Shown here: positions 52,631 to 62,000 of the stretch, one piece after another
Position numbering within the stretch: position 1 is the stretch's first letter
Layout: each line of letters opens with the position of its first letter
Source: CAIZWU01 sp942492905
Lineage (GTDB): Bacteria; Verrucomicrobiota; Verrucomicrobiia; Verrucomicrobiales; V1-33
DNA length: 64,000 bases
Direction of reading: 5' to 3'
NCBI GenBank assembly: GCA_942492905.1
Contig: OW818657.1
Location: forward strand, 1,426,001 to 1,490,000
The notes under the pieces: generated by a model
What the model saw: the letters and a program-made list of their open reading frames with translations, nothing else
What the model was told of the DNA's origin: nothing
Database searches by the model: none
Made by a program: the position numbers and the translations under genes

Positions 52631-53539
52631 TTATCTTTTCGCACTCACGGCCGCATCGAGTCCGGCGCGCATGGCCTCCACGGGCGCGGGGCGCTGGAAC
52701 CACCATTCGAAGGACTGGACGCCCTGCCAGAGGAGCATGGGGAGGCCGTTGATGGCTTTGGCTCCGGCGGCGCGGGCGGTGGCGACCAAGGGCGTGATGA
52801 GCGGTTTATAGACCATGTCGTAGACGAAGTGCTGGGAAGTGAGGGTGCCTTCAGGCAGGAGGGCGGGATCTTCCGGGGACATGCCTAGGGAGGTGCCGTT
52901 GATGACGAGGTCGATGTCAGGGAGGGCGGCGGCCAGGGCTTCCGGGGTCCAAGGAATGGTGCGGCAGCGGTCGTCGGGGAGGAGATCGCGCAGGGAGGCG
53001 GCGACGGCAGCCGCTTTGGCTTCGGTGCGGTTGGTCAGGGTGAGGGAACGGCAGCCTTCGAGGGCGCTCTGCACGGCGACGGCTCCGCCTGCCCCGCCAC
53101 CCGCGCCGAGGAGGAGGATGCGCAGGTCTTTGACTTCGGCTCCGAATTCCTCCTGGACGGTCCGGACGAATCCGGGGCCGTCGCTGTTGCGGCCGAGCGC
53201 GCTGCCGTCGGGCCGGAAGAGAATGGTGTTCACGGCTCCGAGGCGGCGGGCGGCGGGGTCCACTTCATCGACGCTGTCGAGGGCGGTGAATTTGTGAGGA
53301 ATGGTGATGTTGGTGCCGATGAACCCGAGGTCGCGGATGGTGCGGAGGGCTTTGATGAAGTCAGTGCTGGCGACTTGGAGGCGGACGTAACGGGCGTCGA
53401 TGCCGCAGGCCGCAAGGGCGGGGTCGTGCATCTGCGGGGAGAGGGAGTGGGAGACGGGGTCGCCAAACACGCTGAGCCGGGCGGGCGGGGACAGGCGGGC
53501 GGCTTCGGCGATGGTGTCGAGCGTGTAATAGGGAAACAT
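52631..53539 (-). CDS. aroE: Shikimate dehydrogenase
   Basis: A 302-residue enzyme reducing 3-dehydroshikimate to shikimate with NADPH in the chorismate pathway. The substrate loop is GDPVSHSLSPQMHDPAL, and the catalytic Lys is in ITIPHKF, followed by AVNTIL and GRNSDGPGF. The Rossmann loop is GAGGGAGGA, and the cofactor-specificity segment is TNRTEAKA. The C-terminal GLPMLLWQGVQSFEWW is canonical. The ATG at 53539 was chosen; an in-frame ATG 15 codons earlier would overlap the divergent protease transcript. The two divergent genes share a very short promoter space. Confidence 0.95.
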   Translation of the reverse strand: MFPYYTLDTIAEAARLSPPARLSVFGDPVSHSLSPQMHDPALAACGIDARYVRLQVASTDFIKALRTIRDLGFIGTNITIPHKFTALDSVDEVDPAARRLGAVNTILFRPDGSALGRNSDGPGFVRTVQEEFGAEVKDLRILLLGAGGGAGGAVAVQSALEGCRSLTLTNRTEAKAAAVAASLRDLLPDDRCRTIPWTPEALAAALPDIDLVINGTSLGMSPEDPALLPEGTLTSQHFVYDMVYKPLITPLVATARAAGAKAINGLPMLLWQGVQSFEWWFQRPAPVEAMRAGLDAAVSAKR

Positions 53540-53657
53540 GGGGCAGGGAAAAGGGACTAGAAAAGCGTTGGCGTGGTTTTCCAATGGCGATCTGCAGGAG
53601 CGGTGGAAGCAGCTTGCGGAGGCGGTCCGGGGCCGCTACCGGTCTGGCTTTCCTGCC

Positions 53658-55121
53658 ATGCGACTTCCGATCCGGGATCTGTTCATTACCTTAGGGGTGT
53701 TTGCGGCTGCTGCCGGAATGGTCCGGCTGTTGTCGGTCATGCCCGTAGCCGCACCGGCCCCGTCGGGAGGCGCCGGGGAGCCGCCGGCAGTGACGCCGGG
53801 GGACAGTGCCGGCATTGCGGAGGCGCTGAATGAAGCGATGGCCAATGTGGTGGAACGCACCCTGCCGGGCGTGGTGAGTGTGCATATTGACCGCCAAAGG
53901 GTGATCGAGGAGACTATCGTGACAGGTGTGGGTCCCCAGGTGAGGAAGCGCACCGTGCGCGAGCCGGGGGTGGGGTCCGGGGTGATTGTGAGCAAGGAAG
54001 GTCTGGTCCTGACCAATTGGCATGTGGTGGAAGGCGATGATGTCCTGATCCGGGTGACGCTGCACGGCGATGAGGAACCACGCCGGGCGACCCTGGTGGA
54101 CCGGGACGAATCGGTGGACATCGCCTTGCTGCGGATTGAACCGCGCCAGCCGGACGAACAGTTTCCGTGGATGGCGTTTGGGGATTCCGATCTGATGCGG
54201 CCGGGGCATTTTGTGTTTGCGCTGGGGAATCCCCGGAACCTGGCGGATACCGTCACCCAGGGCATCATCAGCAACCGGGCCCGCCGGGTCAGTGATACCT
54301 TGGATACCTATTTGCAGACCGATTGTGCCATCAATCCCGGCAACTCCGGGGGGCCGCTGGTCAATTTGAGAGGGGAGCTGATCGGGATCAATGCCCGGTT
54401 GGTGATCGGGCCGCAGGAATCCCCTTCCGGACAGGGGTACGGCCTCGCGATTCCAGGCAATGAAGTCCAGGACGCCTATGAACGGATGATTCACAAAGGC
54501 CGGCCCCGGGGTTATCTGGGGGTGACGGTGGAAGATTGGCCGGTGGCTTCCTATCAAACAGGGCGCCGGTCGGAAAGCGCGCTGGTGGCAGGGCTGGACA
54601 AGGGTTCCCCGGCGGCGGCGGCCGGCCTGCGGAAGGATGATCTGATCCTCTCGATGGATGGTGAACCGGTGCGGAGCAGTGCGGAATTTTTCCGCCGTCT
54701 GCGCCAGAAGCAGGTGGGGGAGTCCCTCGCTCTGGGCATCCGGCGGAGCGGCGTGGATCAGGAATTGCAGGTGGCGGTGGTGGATCTGAAGACGATTTTT
54801 GAATCCGAGGAAACGCCCGTCAGCCGGGAGATCGCGGGTCTGACGGTGCGGGAATTGCGGCGGGCGGAGCGGATGCGCTTGGCACTCCCTGACAAGGGGG
54901 GCGTCCTCGTGGTGCAGGTGGCGGAAACGTCTCCGCTGCATGGGAAAATCAGCCCGGGCGAGGTGATCCTGCGGGCGCGGGAGGAGGTCATGGACCTGGA
55001 TCAGCGGGTGCAGCATATCGACGCGTTTGAGCGTGGCATGGAGAAGCTGAAGACGGGAGGCGGTTACCTCGATGTGTTGCGCAAAGGCGTGGTCGAAGCC
55101 GTCACGGTGCCTGCCGCCTGA
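53658..55121 (+). CDS. HtrA/DegP-like serine protease with PDZ domain
   Basis: A 487-residue periplasmic protease. The N-terminal anchor or signal is residues 8-30. The trypsin-like domain has the catalytic triad His122 (NWHVVEG), Asp154 (SVDIALL) and Ser230 (NPGNSGGPL). A PDZ domain follows at ~310-400 (GYLGVTVEDW, VAGLDKGSPAAAAGLRKDDLI), and a second, weaker PDZ-like region comes at the end. Members degrade or refold damaged envelope proteins. The open frame continues back into the aroE start, but the ATG at 53658 directly precedes the signal segment. Its end overlaps that of the convergent rhombosortase-like gene by 20 bases. Confidence 0.93.
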   Translation: MRLPIRDLFITLGVFAAAAGMVRLLSVMPVAAPAPSGGAGEPPAVTPGDSAGIAEALNEAMANVVERTLPGVVSVHIDRQRVIEETIVTGVGPQVRKRTVREPGVGSGVIVSKEGLVLTNWHVVEGDDVLIRVTLHGDEEPRRATLVDRDESVDIALLRIEPRQPDEQFPWMAFGDSDLMRPGHFVFALGNPRNLADTVTQGIISNRARRVSDTLDTYLQTDCAINPGNSGGPLVNLRGELIGINARLVIGPQESPSGQGYGLAIPGNEVQDAYERMIHKGRPRGYLGVTVEDWPVASYQTGRRSESALVAGLDKGSPAAAAGLRKDDLILSMDGEPVRSSAEFFRRLRQKQVGESLALGIRRSGVDQELQVAVVDLKTIFESEETPVSREIAGLTVRELRRAERMRLALPDKGGVLVVQVAETSPLHGKISPGEVILRAREEVMDLDQRVQHIDAFERGMEKLKTGGGYLDVLRKGVVEAVTVPAA

Positions 55122-55791
55122 GCCGGGAACCTTCATGGCCGGCTGCCATGCTTGATTCACGGTGACGGGACCGGGAAGGGTGGATTGGTTTGGCCACTAC
55201 GGCTACCACCCCGCAGAAAAACCCTACCAGATGGGCGGAAATCACCGGAACGAAAGGCTCAGGCCCCGCTTCCACAAATAACGTGCTGCCGGTAGTCAGC
55301 TCATAAAGCGTCTTGGCTAGAAAACCGCCGCCTCCCAGCATGGCCATGATCCTGGCGCGGTGTCCTCTCCGGTCTCCGGAGGGTTGCTGCCACAGGGCCG
55401 CCACGACCAGTCCGAAGAGGGCACAATCAATTCCCGAGAGTCCACGGTAGGTATCGAGCATCGGCTGGTTGATGGTGATTTCGAGAGGGATCAACATGGC
55501 TGCCGCCAGCAGTGAGAACCCATAACGGGATGGCGCCACGCGCAGGCTGAGCAGGGAGAGCAAACCGAACGCGAACATGTCCCAAGCCAGATGGTTCCAG
55601 GACCAGTGGCACAGGTGGGAAGTCAGCCATCCAATGCCAGCGCCTGCGCTCCGTTGCCATTGCAGTGCCTCCGCCAATCCGGTGCTGCATTGCACCAGCA
55701 CTGCCGCCAGCATGATGCCGCCGGCCAGCAGCATGCCCGCCAGCGGCGGGCATGCCTTGACCCCTGATTCCTGATGGTCCGATGCAGTCAT
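55102..55791 (-). CDS. rrtA: Rhombosortase-like intramembrane protease
   Basis: A 229-residue rhomboid-family membrane protein with about six hydrophobic segments. The catalytic Ser119 lies in YRGLSGID and the His187 in SAHLVG; a conserved HWSWNH (62-67) lies in the first loop. The GLSGID form and overall size match rhombosortase, the rhomboid branch that processes proteins with GlyGly-CTERM tails so that they can be moved to the cell surface. The gene starts within the stop codon of the preceding gene (TGATG overlap), and that gene encodes a protein with such a tail. A generic rhomboid is the alternative. Confidence 0.78.
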   Translation of the reverse strand: MTASDHQESGVKACPPLAGMLLAGGIMLAAVLVQCSTGLAEALQWQRSAGAGIGWLTSHLCHWSWNHLAWDMFAFGLLSLLSLRVAPSRYGFSLLAAAMLIPLEITINQPMLDTYRGLSGIDCALFGLVVAALWQQPSGDRRGHRARIMAMLGGGGFLAKTLYELTTGSTLFVEAGPEPFVPVISAHLVGFFCGVVAVVAKPIHPSRSRHRESSMAAGHEGSRLRRQAP

Positions 55792-57878
55792 CAGCCGTCT
55801 TTCCGGGGATTAGGGGAACGCCCTGTCCAACGCAGAGCCAACCAGGAAAATAGCGCCATCACCACCGCCGTCACGGGTGACAATGCTCCCGCTCCGCCAC
55901 TGCGACTGCTCCGGTAGGAAGGCGCCTTGGAAGGAGTTAGCGGCTGGGTAGTATCCACGCGGTAACTCACGGGCTGCGGGGCCGCCGCCCGGACCGACTG
56001 CGCGGCGTGTTCCACCGCGATCCGTTGCTGATTATGCCGTTCGATCCCATGCCGGGAAAAGGCATCGTCTCCCAGCACCAGCATGGAGGTGTGATCCGTC
56101 ACCAGTTGATACTTCACCCCCAGGTCTCCGATGGCCGAATCCGATTCGCTGGCAGGCATGATCCCGGTGTTGGCGCGCAGTTCAAACTGTTCGATCTGGT
56201 TCATGGCCCACAGCCGCTCCAGCTCCGGATTCGCCGCATCCTTTTCAGGGAAGCTGAACTGGGTGCGGTAGGTTTTGTCTTCGCCTGTCATCCGCGCCTT
56301 CAGCACCAGCTCCGCCGTTCCGCTGCCTTCATACTGGCCGAACATCACCAGCTGCTGCCCGCGGTAGACCTTGCCCGGCAGCAGCCCCGTGGTGTTGAAG
56401 GTCTTCACGCCGGTGATGCTCAGTTCCACATCATGCAGGCACTCGTGCCTCACCTTGCTCTTCGCCTGCAGAATCTGGCCCATGATGTCATCGGCGTTCG
56501 AGACCCCGGCATAAAAACCGCCGCTGGCATCACAGACGGTGCGCATCAGTGGCCAGTTCGCGCTGTTGCCCAGCAGGAAACCGAAGATGCGGATGTCATG
56601 ACTTTTTGTCAGGGTGTGAAAGGCCGCCGGATCGACAATTCCGGTGTTGGTCACGCCATCGGTCACCAGCACCACGTTGGTGGCACGATCGGCATCGAGA
56701 TCCTTCATCGCCAGGGACAGGCCATCATAGAGGTTGGTGCTTCCGTTGGGCTGCAGGCCCGCGATTTGCTGCAGTGTCCCCCGCAGATTCGCCTCGTCGG
56801 CCTGCTTCCATCCGTGGGTCAGATCCTGCGCCGAGCTGGAGAAGGTGACGATGCGGTAGCGGTCCTGGGCGGACATCTTGCCGAGCACCTGGCTCACCCC
56901 ATCGGTGAGGACGCGCAGTTTACCCGCCATGCTGCCGGAGGTGTCCAACACAAAAACGTAATCCGCTCCGCCGGTCAGTGGCTGCAAGTCCAGCCCCGGT
57001 GTGACCACCAGCATAAAGGTTCCCGGACCGGTCCCGCCGTTGCGGAAGGGAATCAGTTCCACCCGCCCCGGCATATCATCTGCGAGGCGGTAATAGAACA
57101 CCAGGTCGCCATTCAGCGAATGGTCCTTTTTTTCCACCCGCACCTTGTAGTGCCCCTCCGTCACCTTGTCGGTCACTGTCTCCTTTTCAAAACCAGGCAC
57201 CCTGACATCGGCCACCGGCCAGGCCGACTTCAATTCGATCGCGGCAGAAAACATCCCCTCCACTTTGTCATGCACCGGATTCCAGAAGCTGGCCGCGACC
57301 TCATCCGTGCCTCCTTCCTCCAGAGGATAAACAAACCGCCCGACCCCGGCGTCGATTTCCAGCGGCTGGTAATACACGATGCGCAGCCGGGTCTCGCCCT
57401 TGGCCCGGACCGGATGCACCCGGAAGTCGAACGATTGATAGCCATTTTTGGCCGCCAGGCCCGCTTCACTGCCCGCCTGTTTTTCCGATTGGTAGATCGT
57501 TTCCGCTTTTCCCTTTTCCACCACCTCGCCGTGGATCTCACGTTCGCCAAGCGTCATCGTCACTTCCGAAAGACTGGCGCCTTTCGGCAGCGGAAAATGA
57601 TAAACCGTCTCCAGGTCCTTGTCGTTCGGATTGTAGAATGTCTGCGTCACCTCGGCCCGGGCAAAGCCGTTGTTGAGCGTGACTTCGAGGTGGTGATCGC
57701 GGATCTGGACCGGCTGGTCCGGTGATCCCTTCGGTGTCAGGGTGCCCGCTGCATCGGCGGAGCCTGCCAGCCCCCAAGCGAGGCCCAGCAGGATGAAGAG
57801 GCGCTGCAATGAGCGCGTGGAGGAGGCCTCACGTTTGGGGTGGGCCGTGGTGGTCAGGGTAGGTGGGTGTATTTTCAT
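55791..57878 (-). CDS. VIT / von Willebrand A domain protein with GlyGly-CTERM-like tail
   Basis: A 695-residue exported protein. A signal segment (~22-44) is followed by a VIT domain (~48-175, QIRDHHLEVTLNNGFARAEVTQTF). The von Willebrand A domain (~303-480) carries the MIDAS motif DTSGS (312-316) and LVTDGVTNTG. A beta-rich part follows to ~640. The end has the features of a GlyGly-CTERM sorting tail: Gly-Gly at 661-662, a hydrophobic helix VTAVVMALFSWLALRW and a basic tail. Related proteins resemble inter-alpha-trypsin inhibitor heavy chains and act as surface adhesins or binding scaffolds. Its stop overlaps the start of the rhombosortase-like gene, so it is the likely dedicated substrate. 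Confidence 0.88.
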   Translation of the reverse strand: MKIHPPTLTTTAHPKREASSTRSLQRLFILLGLAWGLAGSADAAGTLTPKGSPDQPVQIRDHHLEVTLNNGFARAEVTQTFYNPNDKDLETVYHFPLPKGASLSEVTMTLGEREIHGEVVEKGKAETIYQSEKQAGSEAGLAAKNGYQSFDFRVHPVRAKGETRLRIVYYQPLEIDAGVGRFVYPLEEGGTDEVAASFWNPVHDKVEGMFSAAIELKSAWPVADVRVPGFEKETVTDKVTEGHYKVRVEKKDHSLNGDLVFYYRLADDMPGRVELIPFRNGGTGPGTFMLVVTPGLDLQPLTGGADYVFVLDTSGSMAGKLRVLTDGVSQVLGKMSAQDRYRIVTFSSSAQDLTHGWKQADEANLRGTLQQIAGLQPNGSTNLYDGLSLAMKDLDADRATNVVLVTDGVTNTGIVDPAAFHTLTKSHDIRIFGFLLGNSANWPLMRTVCDASGGFYAGVSNADDIMGQILQAKSKVRHECLHDVELSITGVKTFNTTGLLPGKVYRGQQLVMFGQYEGSGTAELVLKARMTGEDKTYRTQFSFPEKDAANPELERLWAMNQIEQFELRANTGIMPASESDSAIGDLGVKYQLVTDHTSMLVLGDDAFSRHGIERHNQQRIAVEHAAQSVRAAAPQPVSYRVDTTQPLTPSKAPSYRSSRSGGAGALSPVTAVVMALFSWLALRWTGRSPNPRKDG

Positions 57879-57993
57879 GGCACGCCCAGCTTCCCGTCCC
57901 GTCCGTGCTTCCGGTAATTGATAAAACCGGTCCTTCCATCGACACGGTCAATACTCGCGCGGTGGGCCGTCTTCGGTCCCCGCCGTCCTTGCC

Positions 57994-58881
57994 TCAGCGC
58001 TCGGGTGTTTTCCCGGCAGCCGGCCGGACCGGGCTCAGCGCGAGACGGAAACCGATGGTGTAATCGCGTCGTCCGGCGGAGCCGCCGGCGCGGGCGGCGG
58101 AACGGCACAACTCCGGCCCCATGCGCCAGGAGCCACCCCGGGCCATGCGGAAATGGCCGTAGTCCGGGCCGGTGGGATCGGTCACTGCCCCACCGGGGTA
58201 GTCGCCAAACCAATCAAAACACCACTGTAGCACATTGCCTGACAAATCATAAAACCCCCACGCATTTGCTTCCTTGGTGGCGACCGGATGGGTGGTGCCG
58301 TCACTGTTGCCCTGATGCCACGCCATGGTGTCAGGATTGCCGGCATAAGCTTCGGTCTTCCCGGCTCGGCGCACATATTCCCACTGCGCTTCCGTGGGCA
58401 GGGTGTAGGCATAACCTTCCGGCAGACGGCCTGCGGTCCGTTCCTGCCCGGTCAGCTTCGTGCAGTAGTCCATGGCATCGACCCACGAGACCTCCTCGAC
58501 TGGAGCGTCCTTGCCCTCCGCTTTGAAATGGCTCGGATTGGTCCCGGTCACCGCCTCATATTGCGCCTGCGTCACCGGGGTTTTCCCCAGCCAGAATCCC
58601 TGTGTGAGGGTCACCTCCGTCTGCGGTCCCTCAGCCTTGTTGCGGTCTGCTTCATGGGCCGGGCTGCCCATGACAAAAGTGCCCGGCTTGATCCAGACGA
58701 GCTCCAGGCCCAGCTTCTCAATCCGGTGGTTCAACGGATCCGCCGCTGGAGCTGAATCCTTCTGGGCCGTTGGCGCAGGTTGCTCCGAGGGTCCAGGCTC
58801 TGCCAGGGAAACGGCGGTCAGTAGCCCAGTGAGTATGAGCGTGGGCCGGAAAAATTGATTCGATCGGGAGGAGGAAAGCAT
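57994..58881 (-). CDS. Secreted FGE/SUMF1-like domain protein
   Basis: A 295-residue exported protein with a Sec signal (~10-27). The formylglycine-generating-enzyme-like domain covers ~55-285: LELVWIKPGTFVMGSP, FWLGKTPVTQAQYEAV, VEEVSWVDAMDYCTKL, YTLPTEAQWEYVRRAG, WGFYDLSGNVLQWCFDWFG and RMARGGSWRMGPELCRSA. Unlike the DGR-like lipoprotein, its C-terminus has no run of NNC variable codons. Many bacterial proteins of this type are ligand-binding rather than enzymes. It is upstream of the VIT/vWA gene on the same strand with a 115-base gap and may be part of that unit. Confidence 0.86.
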   Translation of the reverse strand: MLSSSRSNQFFRPTLILTGLLTAVSLAEPGPSEQPAPTAQKDSAPAADPLNHRIEKLGLELVWIKPGTFVMGSPAHEADRNKAEGPQTEVTLTQGFWLGKTPVTQAQYEAVTGTNPSHFKAEGKDAPVEEVSWVDAMDYCTKLTGQERTAGRLPEGYAYTLPTEAQWEYVRRAGKTEAYAGNPDTMAWHQGNSDGTTHPVATKEANAWGFYDLSGNVLQWCFDWFGDYPGGAVTDPTGPDYGHFRMARGGSWRMGPELCRSAARAGGSAGRRDYTIGFRLALSPVRPAAGKTPER

Positions 58882-59009
58882 GGCAGCAAACGGCAGGAAG
58901 AACCAGTATCCTGATCTTCACGGCCATGGCGCCGGGTTTCTTTCCATGGGCTTTCTGATCGGTGTTTCCCCTTTCCCGGCCGGCGGAGGAAGCAGTTGGG
59001 GAGGAGTGG

Positions 59010-62000
59010 CTAAGGAAGGACAGCGATGCGATAGAAAAGGGCGCTGCCGGCAGCAGTCGGATCGGTAAAGGTGAGGATGGCGCCGTTGCCGGGTTGTGCC
59101 GTGCCGATGTCCGCCCAGTCGGGCTGGATCAAGGTGGCGGAGCGTTGCAGGCGGTAGCTGTGGCCGGCGAAGCCTTGGATGGTGACGGTGAAACCGTTGT
59201 TCCGGCTGGCGCTGGCGACCTGAACCATGCTGGAATCCAGGATGACGCCCTGGTTTACGATGTTCTGCAGCACGGTGGGAGAGACTTCCGCGGTGAGGAG
59301 ATCAAGGAGGCCGGTGTTGGTGAAGCTGCCGTTGAGCTCAAAGCCGGTGCCGCTGGTAACGCGGAAAGTGCCGTGGTTCACGACGTCGCCGTTGATAGTC
59401 AGTTTCACCCCGCAATCGGACTGGACGGTGCCGTGGTTGATCAGGTCGGCCATGAGGGTGCCGCAGCCGAGCAACGAGCCTCCGACATCTATGACGACCT
59501 GATCCATCGCCACGGTGCCGCCGGTGAGACGCAGGTTGGCTCCGCTGGAAACGTCGAGATTGCCCAGGCTCGTCAAGGTGCCGGAGATGTCCAGGGTTCC
59601 GGCAGTGACCGCGGTATCGCCGCCGTAGCTGGACGTGCCGCTGAGGGTGAGAGTGCCGGTGCCGGTTTTGGTGAGGGCGGTGGTATGCGGAGTGGCGTGG
59701 GTGCCGTCGGAGATGCTGCCCGCGAAGGTGGTGTTGCTGTGCAGTGCGCCGATGAGGTAGGTATCCAATGCGGGTCCGGCCTGGTCGCTGCCGAGGAGTT
59801 GCGACCCGGCGGATCCGCTGAGTGCCCCCAGTGAAATGGCAACATCGGTGACGGCGCGGTGGTTGATGACGCCGGTGCCGGCATCGAACGCGATGTCCGC
59901 ACCGCCCCATGTGGCGCCGGAGGGCGGATTGAAGCGCAGGGTGCCGCCGGTGCCGGTCAGGGCGATGCTGCCGGCGAAACCATCAATATTGCCTTGCAGG
60001 GTCATCAGTCCGCCGGCGGGGAAATAGATTCCCAAGGCGCCCGTGCCGGTCAGTGGTCCGGTGAGGGTGTTGTTGCCGCCTGTGAGGCCGAAGCTGGAAC
60101 TGCCGGAGAGGCGGAGTTCGTTGGCGAAGGTGAGGGCGGCCGTGGCGAGATGGAGGGTGGCCCCATTCAGCGCGACGAAGCCGGAGCCGAGCCCGGTGGA
60201 AGTGCCGATGGAAACAGTGCCGCCATGGATGGTGGTGCCGCGGGTGTAGGTGTTGTTGGTGTTGATGGCCAGGGTTCCGGTGCCGTTTTTGGTCAGAGCC
60301 GCCGAGCCGGAGAGACTGCCGGTGCCCCCGAAAGTGTAAGCGGTATTGGTATTGGTGACGATGACTTCCTGCGGCTGGAGCGCGCCGGTGAGGGTTACGG
60401 TGCCATTGACGGCGGTGTCATCGAAGCTGGCGGCATCAAGATTATAGAAGGTCGAAGCGTTTCCGGAAAAAGACCAGTTGGCGGTGCTGTTGAGATTCCA
60501 CGCGCTGCCCCCCGCGCCGGTCCAGACAAGGCTTTGGGAATTCCCGGTGACGGCGAGTTGCACAAATGGGGTCGTCGCGGCATTGGCGGAACTGGTGAGG
60601 GCAAAGCTCTGGCGGGTGGTGGCGGGGAGATTGTGGGTGAAGGTGGCGGAGGTGAGGGTGGTGTTGTTGCCTCCGTCGATCAGCGTGTAGGTGCCCGCTC
60701 CGAGGCTTCCGTTGGAGAGGGTGAAGAGGAAATTCTGGGCGCCGCTGATCTTCAGCAGATTCTGGGTGGTGATGCGGTCGTTGCTTCCGCCGGGGGTGCC
60801 GGAGAGATCGTAGGAAAGCGTGGTGCCGTTGAGGGTGAGGGCGGCCAACCGCAGCAGTCCGGCCTGTCCTGCCGCCCCCGGGGCGAGGGAGGATCCGCTG
60901 GCTGCGGTCACCGATCCGCCAGCGGAGTCGCCGATCCGGCCGGCCCCGCCCAGTTTGGCGCCGCTGGCGACGGTGGTGGCGGTGCGGCCGAAGGTGCCGT
61001 TCAGGAGGAAGGTGCCTGCATTGATATTGGTCGCGCCGGTGTGGCTGCCGGAACCGTTCCAGGTGAGGATGCCGGTGCCGGTTTTGGTGAGGACGGTGGC
61101 GGATCCGCTGGCGGAATCGGTGGAACTGGTGCTGTTGGTGATGGAGCCGTCGAAGGTGGTGCTCCGGTTCAGGGCGCCGATTGAATAAGTCAGGGCGCCG
61201 GCGTAATGGGCTCCGCCGAGTTTGGCGCTCGAAGTACCCTGCAGCGCGCCGATGGTGAAAGTGTTGCCGCCGGAATTGTCGCGGCCTCCGAGATTGACGT
61301 TGTCGAGATTGACCGTGGCTGCATTGAGGTTGTTGAACGAGCCGATCGCCGCGTCACCGTTGAAATTCGCGCAAATCAACCCCTGGGTGCCGGTGGCCGC
61401 CAGATTGAGGGTGCCGGTGAAACCCGCCCACGAGCCGGCCAGCCGCGAAGCCTGGGTGGCGGTGGCAGTGACCTTGAGATTCAGGGTGCCCGCGCCGCTG
61501 ACGCCACCGAGTTTCATCTGCGGCGACAGGTTCACGGACACGTTGCTGCCGCCAGGAACGGTGATGATGTTCGGGAGGGTATGGTTGGAAGTGTAGAGCG
61601 AAGTGAGGGTGCCGTTGCGGAATTCCAGCGGGCCGTTGCCGATGCTGGAACCGGCGCCGATCACCACCGCGCCGCCGTCGATGAGGACGTCCAGCGGGAA
61701 GGTGTTGGCACCAGTGTTATAGAACGCGAGGGTGCCGGTGCCGGATTTGGTCAGCGATGACGCGCCGCCGATCCCTCCGGTGCCGGTGAAGGTGTAGTTT
61801 TTCGATGAATCCACCGTTACCGCCGAGGGCTGCACGGTGCCGGAGATCGTGATGCCGGGTAAATTGAAACCGGTGTCGTCGAAAGTCGCGGTGTCGGTGT
61901 CGCCCCAGCTGCCGGGGGTTTCCCCGTCGAGCCACATCTGGTTGCCCGCTGTGTTGTTCCAGGTGTGCGAGGTGCCATTGCCTTTCCAAACCAAAGGCAC

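Noticed and set aside
56007..57725. 572-codon plus-strand open frame
   Set aside because: Antisense to the VIT/vWA gene; His-rich, with no motif and no signal of its own.
59859..61184. 441-codon Gly/Glu/Ala-rich plus-strand frame
   Set aside because: Complement of the beta-repeat part of the pectate-lyase-like gene; the low-complexity composition is an artefact of the repeats.
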